This document shows, piece after piece, positions 57,764 to 64,000 of a stretch of 64,000 nt of DNA (positions are counted from its first letter, which is position 1; every line of letters starts with the position of its first letter). The translations under genes and the position numbers were made by a program. The notes beneath the pieces are model-generated. The model saw only the letters and a list, made by a program, of their open reading frames with translations. It had not been told where the DNA came from and made no database searches. The stretch lies in assembly GCF_016860525.1 (NCBI RefSeq), contig NZ_BNEA01000007.1, positions 248,001 to 312,000 of the forward strand. Reading direction: 5' to 3'. The stretch comes from Streptomyces rubradiris. GTDB lineage: Bacteria; Actinomycetota; Actinomycetes; Streptomycetales; Streptomycetaceae.

Positions 57764-58123
57764 CGTAGGCGACGGCCTGGGCCAGCCGGGCGGGGAGTCC
57801 ACCGGCAGGAAGGCGCCGCCGATCACCCCGCCGACGATGCCGACCAGGTTGGTCAGCGCGCTGATCTGCTGGCTGGACCCGCAGCGGGCGACCAGGAACA
57901 GGGCGATCGCCATGATGACCGCCACCACCGCGACGATCACGAGCACGAGCCCGGCCACGGAGCCGCGCAGGTGCAGATCCAGAAGGAGCCAGCCGAAGGC
58001 GAGCAGCAGCAGGATCTGGAGCGTGGAGACCGCCGCGTAGGGCGCGGTCTTGTCCAGCAGCACCGCCGCGGTACGGGCGGAGGAGGCACGCAGCCGCTGC
58101 CAGGTGCCCCAACCGCGCTTCAG
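57662..58123 (-). pseudogene. ABC-2 type permease, C-terminal remnant with frameshift
   Basis: Minus-strand translation from the peptidase stop reads KRGWGTWQRLRASSARTAAV and then membrane segments LLLLAFGWLLLD and VAGLVLVIVAVVAVIM. QQISALTNLVGIVGGVIGGAFLPVDSPPGWP is the signature of ABC-2 permease C-terminal halves. The frame breaks near 57784 (GGCTGG/CCC lacks one G) and continues in another frame as ARLAQAVAYVTRPYWAMDG, as expected for the family. The N-terminal half, start codon and ATPase gene are missing; the 3' end stops at the glycohydrolase junction. It is clearly a decayed fragment. Confidence 0.85.
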
Positions 58124-59286
58124 GCGCGCGTGTGGTGGGTGAGCCGGCGCAGTCCTGTTTCGGTGACGGCGAAGTTGTCCTCGATCTTGAGGACGAACAG
58201 GGTGCCATGGTGGTCCACGGCGGTCTCCGGTTCGAGGGCGATGACGTGGCCCGGCCTCAGGACGGCGTCGCTGTCCATGCGGCCGGCGGCGTTGATGGAG
58301 GGCAGTTCGCAGCAGCGCAGACCGACGCCGTGCCCTGTTCCGTAGGGCGTAACCGGCAGCTTGTGCCGGGCGAGGCACGCGTTGATGGTCTCGTGGATCA
58401 CGGAGCATCGCACCCCCGGGCGCGCCGCGTCCTGTCCTTCCTGGTAGGCGGTGAGCAGCTGCTGCCAGGCGCGGGCGATGCCGGCCGGTGGTTCTCCGAC
58501 GAATCCGGTACGGGCGGCGTCGGAGGCGTATCCTCCGGGTCCGTGGCAGCCGATGTCGAGGAAGAAGGGTTCGCCTTCCTTCAGCGGGGCGCCGTCGGCG
58601 AACCAGCCGCCGCTGCCCTTGCGGACGTTGCAGACCGAGTGGGTGAGGAACTCGGCCCCCAACCGGTGCTGGTGGGCCGCGGCCACGGCGAGCAGGTCGT
58701 GATCGCGCGTGCCGATGTCGGCGCTGTCCACGGCCAGGTCGAGGGCCGCCGCGTTGATGCGGCAGGCGGCTTCGACGAGGGCGATCTCCAGCGGGTCCTT
58801 GACGGCGCGCAGGGCGAACAGATCGGCGGCGCACGGCCTGAAACGGGTGCCTGGCAGGTCGGCCGCGACGTCGTGGAGGATACCGGCGTCCAGTGCGTCG
58901 TATCCCACGCGTCTCGCGTGACGGGTACTCAGGGCGGTGGCGAGGGAGCGTGCCCACTGCCCGGGCTGGCAGGCGGCCGGGGCCCAGGAGGGAGCCGGCC
59001 GGAGGCGCCGCAACCTGGGCAGTGCCGGGCCCGGCTCGGGCACGTCGGTGTCGGTGAAGGGTACGAACACCTCCGCCTCGCCGTCGGCGCCGACGATCGC
59101 GGCGTACCAGTCGACGCCCTCGCTGACGAGTTGCGCGCGGTGGCCGGTGGCGTAACGGATGTGGTCCGGGCCGGTGAGGACCAGGTGGTCGAGGCCGGCG
59201 TCGGCCATCCATCCGGTCAACCGGGCGGTGCGCCTGTCGCTGAGGGCGCGCAGGTCGACACCGGGGTGGGCAGGCGAGTCGGTCAT
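58120..59286 (-). CDS. M24-family metallopeptidase (Xaa-Pro aminopeptidase/creatinase-like)
   Basis: 388 aa from ATG at 59286. The N-terminal creatinase-like domain (about 1-155) is followed by the pita-bread domain with metal ligands D244, D256, H319, E352 and E369 (FFLDIGCHGPGGYASDAAR, GTGHGVG, LEPE, IEDNF). It cleaves Xaa-Pro bonds or acts on small amides. The start overlaps the stop of the PLP-dependent decarboxylase gene by ATGA, so the two are coupled. It precedes an ABC-2 permease remnant. A role in trimming a peptide leader made by the neighbouring locus is possible but unproven. Confidence 0.9.
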   Translation of the reverse strand: MTDSPAHPGVDLRALSDRRTARLTGWMADAGLDHLVLTGPDHIRYATGHRAQLVSEGVDWYAAIVGADGEAEVFVPFTDTDVPEPGPALPRLRRLRPAPSWAPAACQPGQWARSLATALSTRHARRVGYDALDAGILHDVAADLPGTRFRPCAADLFALRAVKDPLEIALVEAACRINAAALDLAVDSADIGTRDHDLLAVAAAHQHRLGAEFLTHSVCNVRKGSGGWFADGAPLKEGEPFFLDIGCHGPGGYASDAARTGFVGEPPAGIARAWQQLLTAYQEGQDAARPGVRCSVIHETINACLARHKLPVTPYGTGHGVGLRCCELPSINAAGRMDSDAVLRPGHVIALEPETAVDHHGTLFVLKIEDNFAVTETGLRRLTHHTRA

Positions 59287-60791
59287 CGTCTTCCCTGCTC
59301 CCGGATCGCCCGCTCCTCGGCTTCTCCGGCGGCGACGATCCCGGCGATCAGGTTCTCGATGTCCTGTGCGGTCGTCCTCGGGTTGATGACGGTCAGTTTC
59401 AGGTGCGTACGCCCGACGCCTTCGACAACGCGGGTGGTACGGCCGATGACGGCACTTCCCCGGGTCAGCAGCCTTCTGCGCAGACCGGCGTTGACCTGGT
59501 CGGTCAGCTCCGGTCGCCGCGGCAGGTAACGGAAGACGAGGCGGGTGAGGACAACGGGCGCGGCGGCCCGCAGCCGCGGGTGGCCGGCGACCAGGCGCTC
59601 GGCGTGCCGCGCCATGGTGTGGCAGTGGTCGATCAGCTCGGCCATGCCGCGCCTGCCGAGGTAGCGGAAAGACGCCGCGACCTTCAGTACGTCGGCCCGC
59701 CGCGTGGTCTCCAGGGTGTGGCCGAGTTGGTTGGGAAGACCGGCCTGCTCGTCGTCCCGGGGGTTGAGGTAGGCGGCTTCGCGCTGCAGGGGACGGAAGT
59801 GACGGCCGTCGCGCACCATCAGCACACTGGAGGAGGCGGGCTGCCAGGCGAACTTGTGCAGGTCCAGGGTGATGGAGTCGGCCCGTTCGATACCGGCGAA
59901 CAGCGGTCGCATCCGTGGTGAGAACAGCATGCCGGCGCCGTAGGCGGCGTCGACGTGGAACCACATACCGTGCGCGTGCGCGAGTTCGGCCAGGGCGGGG
60001 AGGTCGTCGATGGCGCCGAGGTCCGTGGTCCCGGCAGTGGCCAGCAGAGCGAAGGGCACGTGATCCGCCGGCAGGGCGGTCAGGGCGGCGTGCACCGCCC
60101 CGGCTGTCATCCGGCCGTCCGCGCCGGTTTCCACCACCACCGCGGCCGCGTTGCCGAGACCGGCCGCCGCGATCGCCCGGTCGACGCTGACGTGTGCCTC
60201 GCGCGAGCAGACCACCCGTAGTCGTCGCGGGGCCGCCTGCAGGCCTTCTTCTGTCAAGCCCACTCCGCACAGCGCCGACCCGCGCACGTCCCGGGCGATG
60301 ATCACGGCCAGCAGATTGGCGATCGAACCGCCCGGAGTCATCACCCCCGTGGTCCCTTCGGGCAGTCCGGTCAGCACACGAAGCTGCTCGAACACCGCCT
60401 TCTCCAGCTCGATGGGGAAGGGGCCGCTGTCCCAGACGTCCACCGACTGGTTGAACGTGCTCACCACCAAGTCCGCGGCGGCGGCGACGGTGAGCGGTGG
60501 GCACTGCAGGAACGCCGCAGTCGACGGTGAGGCCAGGTCGACGCTTCCCCAGGCGAACGCCTCCGCGAGCGGCACCAGGGCCTCGGCGTCCGAGAGCCCC
60601 TCCAGGGGCAGCACTCCCGCCAGCAGGTCGGAGTTCCGCTCGGCGACCGCGGCCGGTCCGCCCACGGCTACCGGGCCGCCCCGGCGCCGAGCGCCGGCCT
60701 GCGCGGCCCGCAGAACCTCGTCGACGAGGCGTCGCAGCGCGGCCATCCCCTCGGGGCTTCCCGCCAGAGCGGCGGCATCGAGCGGTGCCAT
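59283..60791 (-). CDS. PLP-dependent group II amino acid decarboxylase
   Basis: 502 aa from ATG at 60791, with GAGG six nt upstream; a longer start (60812) is possible. The active-site Lys313 is in ITLDLHKFAWQP, the ring-stacking His200 is in SREAHVSVDRA and the pyridine-binding Asp281 in FHVDAAYGAGM. The family includes aromatic amino acid, glutamate, diaminobutyrate and tyrosine decarboxylases; the substrate cannot be fixed. It is followed by the M24 peptidase with an ATGA overlap and preceded by a small secreted peptide gene. Its neighbourhood to the P450/aromatic peptide pair hints at aromatic amine chemistry. Confidence 0.88.
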   Translation of the reverse strand: MAPLDAAALAGSPEGMAALRRLVDEVLRAAQAGARRRGGPVAVGGPAAVAERNSDLLAGVLPLEGLSDAEALVPLAEAFAWGSVDLASPSTAAFLQCPPLTVAAAADLVVSTFNQSVDVWDSGPFPIELEKAVFEQLRVLTGLPEGTTGVMTPGGSIANLLAVIIARDVRGSALCGVGLTEEGLQAAPRRLRVVCSREAHVSVDRAIAAAGLGNAAAVVVETGADGRMTAGAVHAALTALPADHVPFALLATAGTTDLGAIDDLPALAELAHAHGMWFHVDAAYGAGMLFSPRMRPLFAGIERADSITLDLHKFAWQPASSSVLMVRDGRHFRPLQREAAYLNPRDDEQAGLPNQLGHTLETTRRADVLKVAASFRYLGRRGMAELIDHCHTMARHAERLVAGHPRLRAAAPVVLTRLVFRYLPRRPELTDQVNAGLRRRLLTRGSAVIGRTTRVVEGVGRTHLKLTVINPRTTAQDIENLIAGIVAAGEAEERAIREQGRR

Positions 60792-60968
60792 TGTGTGCCT
60801 CTTTCCGCCCAATGGGAGAGCCGATGGAAAACCCTGAAAGAATCGGACAGGTCAGCAATCACATGTGCCCGACGAAATCCGCTGATTCACTGCTCGACGG
60901 CGTTGAGTAGCGCACCGAAGGCGCGATACTCAACGCGTCCGCCGGGGTCACCGGTGAGCGGGACCCGA

Positions 60969-61193
60969 TCAGTGGTACTGGCTGTCACCACCGTCGCTCT
61001 TGGTCACCGTCTTGGAGCAGTCGGCCGGGTGCTGGTAGAGGGACAGAATGGGAATGGGAAGGATCGGAACCTGCGCGCACGGCAGCAGGTGCAGGTTGTA
61101 GGAGGATCCCTCGGTGTCCGCCTGGGCCGTCGTCGCGCCTCCGAACAATGCGGCGACGGCGAGTGGGACGGCAACGAGCCGTAGAATCTTCAT
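60969..61193 (-). CDS. Small secreted peptide (74 aa, two Cys)
   Basis: ATG at 61193; MKILRLVAVPLAVAALFGGATTAQA is a signal peptide, leaving a mature part of about 49 residues, DTEGSSYNLHLLPC ... DCSKTVTKSDGGDSQYH, with Cys in LLPCAQV and PADCSKT that could form one disulphide and a hydrophobic PILPIPILSLY between them. Ribosome binding site is weak (GAGAAAA). It lies 177 nt upstream of the decarboxylase start and 245 nt downstream of the aromatic peptide gene. I do not recognise the family. Confidence 0.6.
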   Translation of the reverse strand: MKILRLVAVPLAVAALFGGATTAQADTEGSSYNLHLLPCAQVPILPIPILSLYQHPADCSKTVTKSDGGDSQYH

Positions 61194-61389
61194 CGGTTTT
61201 CTCACGGTTTCCGAGGAGCGGCATCTCGCCCATTCACCTTCCGGAACGCAGCCCGGCAAGAAGTGGGAAAAACCGCCGCTCACGAAAATGAATACCGGTC
61301 ACCAGGTCGTCATCGACACGGACACCCACCTTCGCAGGCAGGCCGCCGGCCGCGAGACCTACAACTGTGCCGCACTCTGCCCGGCTCGG

Positions 61390-61425
61390 GACGGCCCGGA
61401 GGCCGGGGCCGGCTTCCGGGCCGTC
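61390..61425 (-). terminator. Strong hairpin directly after the aromatic peptide gene
   Basis: GACGGCCCGGA (61390-61400) and TCCGGGCCGTC (61415-61425) form a perfect 11-bp stem with a 14-nt loop, 13 nt past the stop codon of the 20-codon gene (61439-61441). It marks the end of the P450-precursor transcript. Confidence 0.8.
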
Positions 61426-61438
61426 ATCGCCGTGGCGC

Positions 61439-61501
61439 TCAGTACCAGTACCAGCGGCGGGCGGGCTTGTTGCTGAAGATGCGTCGCATCGATGCGGCCA
61501 T
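61439..61501 (-). CDS. Putative 20-aa RiPP precursor with aromatic C-terminus (MAASMRRIFSNKPARRWYWY)
   Basis: Tiny gene immediately downstream of the cytochrome P450. GGGAGG, in the last two P450 codons just before the TGA (61510-61508), lies nine nt upstream of this ATG; six nt separate the P450 stop from the start, so translation is coupled. The product is basic (RR, K, RR) and ends in WYWY. Known P450-only RiPPs (biarylitides, cittilins, tryptorubin-type atropopeptides, cihunamides) have short precursors whose C-terminal aromatic residues are crosslinked by one P450; here the core would be WYWY or RRWYWY. A hairpin follows at once. No homologue is known to me; identity of the product is inferred. 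Confidence 0.72.
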   Translation of the reverse strand: MAASMRRIFSNKPARRWYWY

Positions 61502-61507
61502 GGCTGC

Positions 61508-62668
61508 TCACCTCCCTTCCCTCTCGTGCTCGGTTCCCCCGTGGCGTGGTGTGCGATGGAGGACGAACGGTCGTGGAACATTGCCTTCGGAGATGACCGC
61601 GCGGGTGTCGCCGCCGGTGACGGTCAGGCGGGCGTCGCGGGTGAGCGCGCTCAGCGACTCGGTCAGCAGCGTCTGCGCCACCGCCGCGCCGGCACAGATG
61701 TAAGGGCCCGCGCCGAACGGTACGTAGGAGCCGTGTTCGCCCGGCTCCTCCCAGCGTTCGGGCCGGAACTCTTCGGGGGCGGTCCACCGGCCCTTCTCGT
61801 GGTGCATCAGGTACGGGCTGGCGGAGAGGAGGTCGCCGGGCCGGAAGGCGACGCCACCGAGTTCGACGACGTGCGGGACGGTGCGGCCGAGCAGCCAAGG
61901 CACCGGGCGGTACCGGAGCGTCTCCCGCACGACCTGGTCGGCGGGCCAGGGCCAGGGCGCGTCCGACGTGTGGTGCAGGCAGCCCAGCAGCACCGACCAG
62001 GCCAGCGAAGCGCTGATGGGCACCACGATCGCCCGGTACATCATCAAGTGCAGCTCGGCCAGCGTCCGGTCGGTCACCTCGGTGGGAGGGCAGGCGCCGA
62101 GCAGGGCGTCCAGCACGTCACGGGGTTCGTCGGCGGGGTGTCGCCGACGGTGTCGCACCTCCTCGGTCAGGGCGGTGAGCAGCCTGGCCCGCAGGAACTC
62201 CGCCCGCGCTCGCCGCCAGGCGCGCGGTGCGTGGAACACCACTCCCCCGCGCATCGCCTGATCGGTCAACCCGCGTGTCCGTACGGGGCTTTGGGGGTGC
62301 AGCAGCAGGTCGGTGAGGCATCGGTGCACCAGCGTGTTCCCGGCGGCGGGCCAGCGGCTGACCGCCGGGAGCGCGGTCACCGCCCGGGTCAGCTCGGCGC
62401 GGTACCGGGGCAGGCCCGCGCGCAGGAGGTTCCGTACCGCGTGGCCGACTTCGACCTGCGCGTCTCGCGTGGGCAGGAGTTCGTTGAAGAATCCCGACTT
62501 CCCCGTGTTGTACTCCGGGCTGCGCAGCAGTGTCTGCGCCAGATCCGCGTCCCTGACGCAATAGCCGCCCCGGGGAAGCCGGAACACTTCCGTGCCGCTA
62601 CGGCGACGGAGGATGTCGATGTAGGCCAGGGGGTCTCGCCGGAACCGGCGCTTTTCTCCGATTCTCAT
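61508..62668 (-). CDS. Cytochrome P450, likely partner of the aromatic mini-peptide
   Basis: 386 aa from ATG at 62668 with AGGAG eight nt upstream. The heme-thiolate loop is FGAGPYICAG with Cys325; the usual Arg before the Cys is Tyr/Ile here. The K-helix E249TLR252 is intact. The I-helix region (YRAIVVPISASLAWS, about 211-225) lacks the usual A-G-x-D/E-T proton relay, as also happens in some peptide-crosslinking P450s. No membrane anchor, so a soluble bacterial P450. It would couple aromatic rings of the peptide encoded six nt downstream. Confidence 0.88.
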   Translation of the reverse strand: MRIGEKRRFRRDPLAYIDILRRRSGTEVFRLPRGGYCVRDADLAQTLLRSPEYNTGKSGFFNELLPTRDAQVEVGHAVRNLLRAGLPRYRAELTRAVTALPAVSRWPAAGNTLVHRCLTDLLLHPQSPVRTRGLTDQAMRGGVVFHAPRAWRRARAEFLRARLLTALTEEVRHRRRHPADEPRDVLDALLGACPPTEVTDRTLAELHLMMYRAIVVPISASLAWSVLLGCLHHTSDAPWPWPADQVVRETLRYRPVPWLLGRTVPHVVELGGVAFRPGDLLSASPYLMHHEKGRWTAPEEFRPERWEEPGEHGSYVPFGAGPYICAGAAVAQTLLTESLSALTRDARLTVTGGDTRAVISEGNVPRPFVLHRTPRHGGTEHEREGR

Positions 62669-63086
62669 CGAGCCATCTCCTCGGCGAGTCTCTCGGCGGG
62701 GACACCGGGCCTGTCCGCACTGTCCCTCTGTCCGGGCAATCCCCGCCCAGGCGTGCGGAAAACCGACGCAATGGCGCTATCACCCATGCGAGGGAAATAA
62801 CATACATATCGACACATCAGAGTGACCCACTTCGCCCGCCGCACGCACCCAGTGCGGTCTCGATGCGGCTGGAGTCACCCGGCCGACCTCCCCGAAGACA
62901 ACCGAAAGTTTCGCTTGGCGTTCGGCCGATTGCGGCCCCGCCCGCCCGCACAGTGCGCACCTTCCACCGGCCAGACGGACGCTGCACACACCTTGACCCG
63001 ACTCGGCGGCCGACCATACATTCCCTCCCATCATTCGTCATCATGACGGCCATTCACGTATGTGACAGTCACCGGATGAGGTCAGC
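62669..63086. promoter_or_regulatory. 418-bp divergent region between the P450 and dehydratase genes
   Basis: No gene of its own. An AT-rich patch (about 62795-62822, AAATAACATACATATCGACA) is likely to hold the P450 promoter, although I cannot fix -35/-10 boxes. Near the dehydratase, CGTCAT-C-ATGACG (63036-63048) and GTGAC-A-GTCAC (63062-63072) are two perfect palindromes, candidate operators for a GntR- or similar regulator. A 16-codon frame starting at 63043 overlaps the dehydratase start and is probably not functional. Confidence 0.4.
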
Positions 63087-63992
63087 GTGCTGAAGGGCGT
63101 TCTCTTCTTTCCCGTCACCCCGTTCACGGAGGATGGTTCGATAGACACCACGAAACTTTCGGAGCATCTGAGAGCGGGGATCGAGTCCGGAGCCGGTGGG
63201 GTCTTCGCCGCCTGCGGGACCGGGGAGTTCCACGCCCTGGACCTGGCGGAGTTCACCTCCGTGGTGCGTACGGCGGTGCGGGTGGCGGCCGGCCGGGTGC
63301 CCGTGTTCGCGGGCGCCGGCGGGCCGTTGCCCCTCGCCCGGCAGCATGCGCGGGCCGCGGAGGAGGCCGGTGCGGACGGGCTGCTGCTGATGCCGCCGTA
63401 CCTGGTCGCGGGACCGCCCCCCGGGCTGGTCGCCTACGTGCACGAGGTCGTCGCCGCCGGTTCCCTGCCGGTGATCGTCTACCAGCGCGGTACCGCCCGG
63501 TTCGACGTACCGGCGGCTGTCGAAGTCGCGCGCCTGCCACGGGTGGTGGGCCTGAAGGACGGCACCGGCGACCTGGACCTGCTGGCCCGGATCGTCACCG
63601 CGGTCCGGGCGGACCCGGCCACCGGCGGACGGGATTTCCAGTTCTTCAACGGGACGCCCACCGCCGAAGGGACCCAACTCGCCTACCGCGGCATCGGCGT
63701 GGACCTGTATTCCTCGGCGGCGTTCTGCTTCGTTCCCGAGACGGCTCTCGCCTTCCACCGCGCCGTCACCACCGGTGACGACGAGCTGGTGCAGCGGCTG
63801 CTGGCCGGCTTCTTCCACCCGTTGATCGCACTGCGCGAACGCGTGCCCGGCTATGCGGTGTCCCTGGTCAAGGCTGCCGTCCGGCTGCGCGGCCTCGACG
63901 TGGGGGGCGTGCGTCCACCGCTGAGCGATCCGACGCCCGAGCACCTCGCCGAACTGGAGCAGATCATCGAGAGGGGTGCGGCGATCCGATGA
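63087..63992 (+). CDS. kdgD: 5-dehydro-4-deoxyglucarate dehydratase (DHDPS family)
   Basis: 301 aa from GTG at 63087 with GAGG five nt upstream. Class I aldolase fold: the Schiff-base Lys157 is in VVGLKDGTGDLDLLA and Tyr132 in IVYQRGTARFD, at the usual positions. GVFAACGTGEFHALDLAEF and VDLYSSAAFCFVPETALAFH match the glucarate branch (KdgD) rather than dihydrodipicolinate synthase. It converts 5-dehydro-4-deoxy-D-glucarate to 2-oxoglutarate semialdehyde with loss of CO2 and water. It opens an operon whose next gene overlaps the stop by ATGA at the window edge. Substrate assignment is by family similarity. Confidence 0.85.
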   Translation: MLKGVLFFPVTPFTEDGSIDTTKLSEHLRAGIESGAGGVFAACGTGEFHALDLAEFTSVVRTAVRVAAGRVPVFAGAGGPLPLARQHARAAEEAGADGLLLMPPYLVAGPPPGLVAYVHEVVAAGSLPVIVYQRGTARFDVPAAVEVARLPRVVGLKDGTGDLDLLARIVTAVRADPATGGRDFQFFNGTPTAEGTQLAYRGIGVDLYSSAAFCFVPETALAFHRAVTTGDDELVQRLLAGFFHPLIALRERVPGYAVSLVKAAVRLRGLDVGGVRPPLSDPTPEHLAELEQIIERGAAIR

Positions 63993-64000
63993 GCGAGGAC
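63989..64000 (+). CDS. Start of next gene, cut by window edge
   Basis: ATG at 63989 overlaps the dehydratase stop (ATGA); only MSED can be read. The coupling suggests a partner in glucarate/galactarate breakdown, but nothing more can be said from four codons. A GAGAGGGG ribosome binding site lies about 11 nt upstream. Confidence 0.5.

Noticed and set aside
55532..59212. A very long minus-strand open frame (over 1200 codons)
   Set aside because: It is mostly antisense or out-of-frame shadow of the LLM, glycohydrolase and peptidase genes; only the part with permease segments (57.7-58.1 kb) has a real family signature.
63043..63093. 16-codon frame overlapping the dehydratase start (possible leader peptide)
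   Set aside because: No ribosome binding site and no runs of regulatory codons.

Overview
The window is a stretch of Streptomyces (or close relative) chromosome. Coding DNA is very GC-rich with G/C third positions, GTG and TTG starts are common, operons use 4-base ATGA/GTGA overlaps, and the genes are typical of the genus: SpoIIE-type phosphatases, a DasR-type chitinase promoter, a HAMP-array kinase, lasso peptide genes and Tat/Sec-exported hydrolases. No rRNA, tRNA, CRISPR array or complete insertion sequence was seen. The window mixes metabolic and accessory islands and is cut in a gene at each end.

Layout. 1-124: first codons of a contractile injection system sheath gene, with an AT-rich, dyad-rich upstream region. 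0.7-4.5 kb: VOC protein and Gfo/Idh/MocA oxidoreductase, a divergent MFS exporter, a small secreted protein. 4.9-9.7 kb: CE1-type esterase with a CBM2, a MerR regulator divergent from an NAD(P)-binding reductase on a probably leaderless transcript, a hypothetical, a fatty acid desaturase. 9.9-16.5 kb: five-gene branched-chain-type ABC transporter and a PucR/CdaR-type regulator. 17-26.5 kb: exported proteins (beta-propeller/Ig-like protein, BBE-type flavoprotein, GH18 chitinase), a SpoIIE phosphatase, a Rieske protein. 26.8-33.6 kb: soluble hybrid kinase with seven HAMP units followed by an ANTAR/GAF/PAS/SpoIIE protein. 33.7-40.4 kb: secreted hydrolase, Baeyer-Villiger monooxygenase and smaller genes.

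40.7-43.5 kb is a compact lasso peptide locus (precursor, cyclase, B2 protease, B1 recognition protein) with no exporter; the predicted core is GIGSQTWDTIWLWD. 43.6-48.6 kb is a LacI regulator plus a permease, deaminase and TauE operon whose promoter carries two abutting perfect palindromes. 49.8-52 kb is a cyanate detoxification operon (carbonic anhydrase, cyanase) divergent from a LysR regulator. 52.3-55.5 kb is a tightly overlapping operon of an EF-hand protein, an isocitrate-dehydrogenase-like protein, an isochorismatase-like hydrolase and a methyltransferase, of unknown product. 56.7-58.1 kb shows a rearrangement: an ADP-ribosylglycohydrolase without its own end abuts a frameshifted ABC-2 permease remnant.

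The most interesting locus is 61.4-62.7 kb on the minus strand. An unusual cytochrome P450 gene is followed after 6 nt by a 20-codon gene, MAASMRRIFSNKPARRWYWY, whose ribosome binding site lies in the P450 stop region and which is followed at once by a strong hairpin. This looks like a two-gene P450-modified aromatic RiPP locus with the precursor downstream of the enzyme. A small secreted peptide gene, a PLP-dependent decarboxylase and an M24 peptidase follow it. The right edge holds a 5-dehydro-4-deoxyglucarate dehydratase gene and the first codons of its operon partner.
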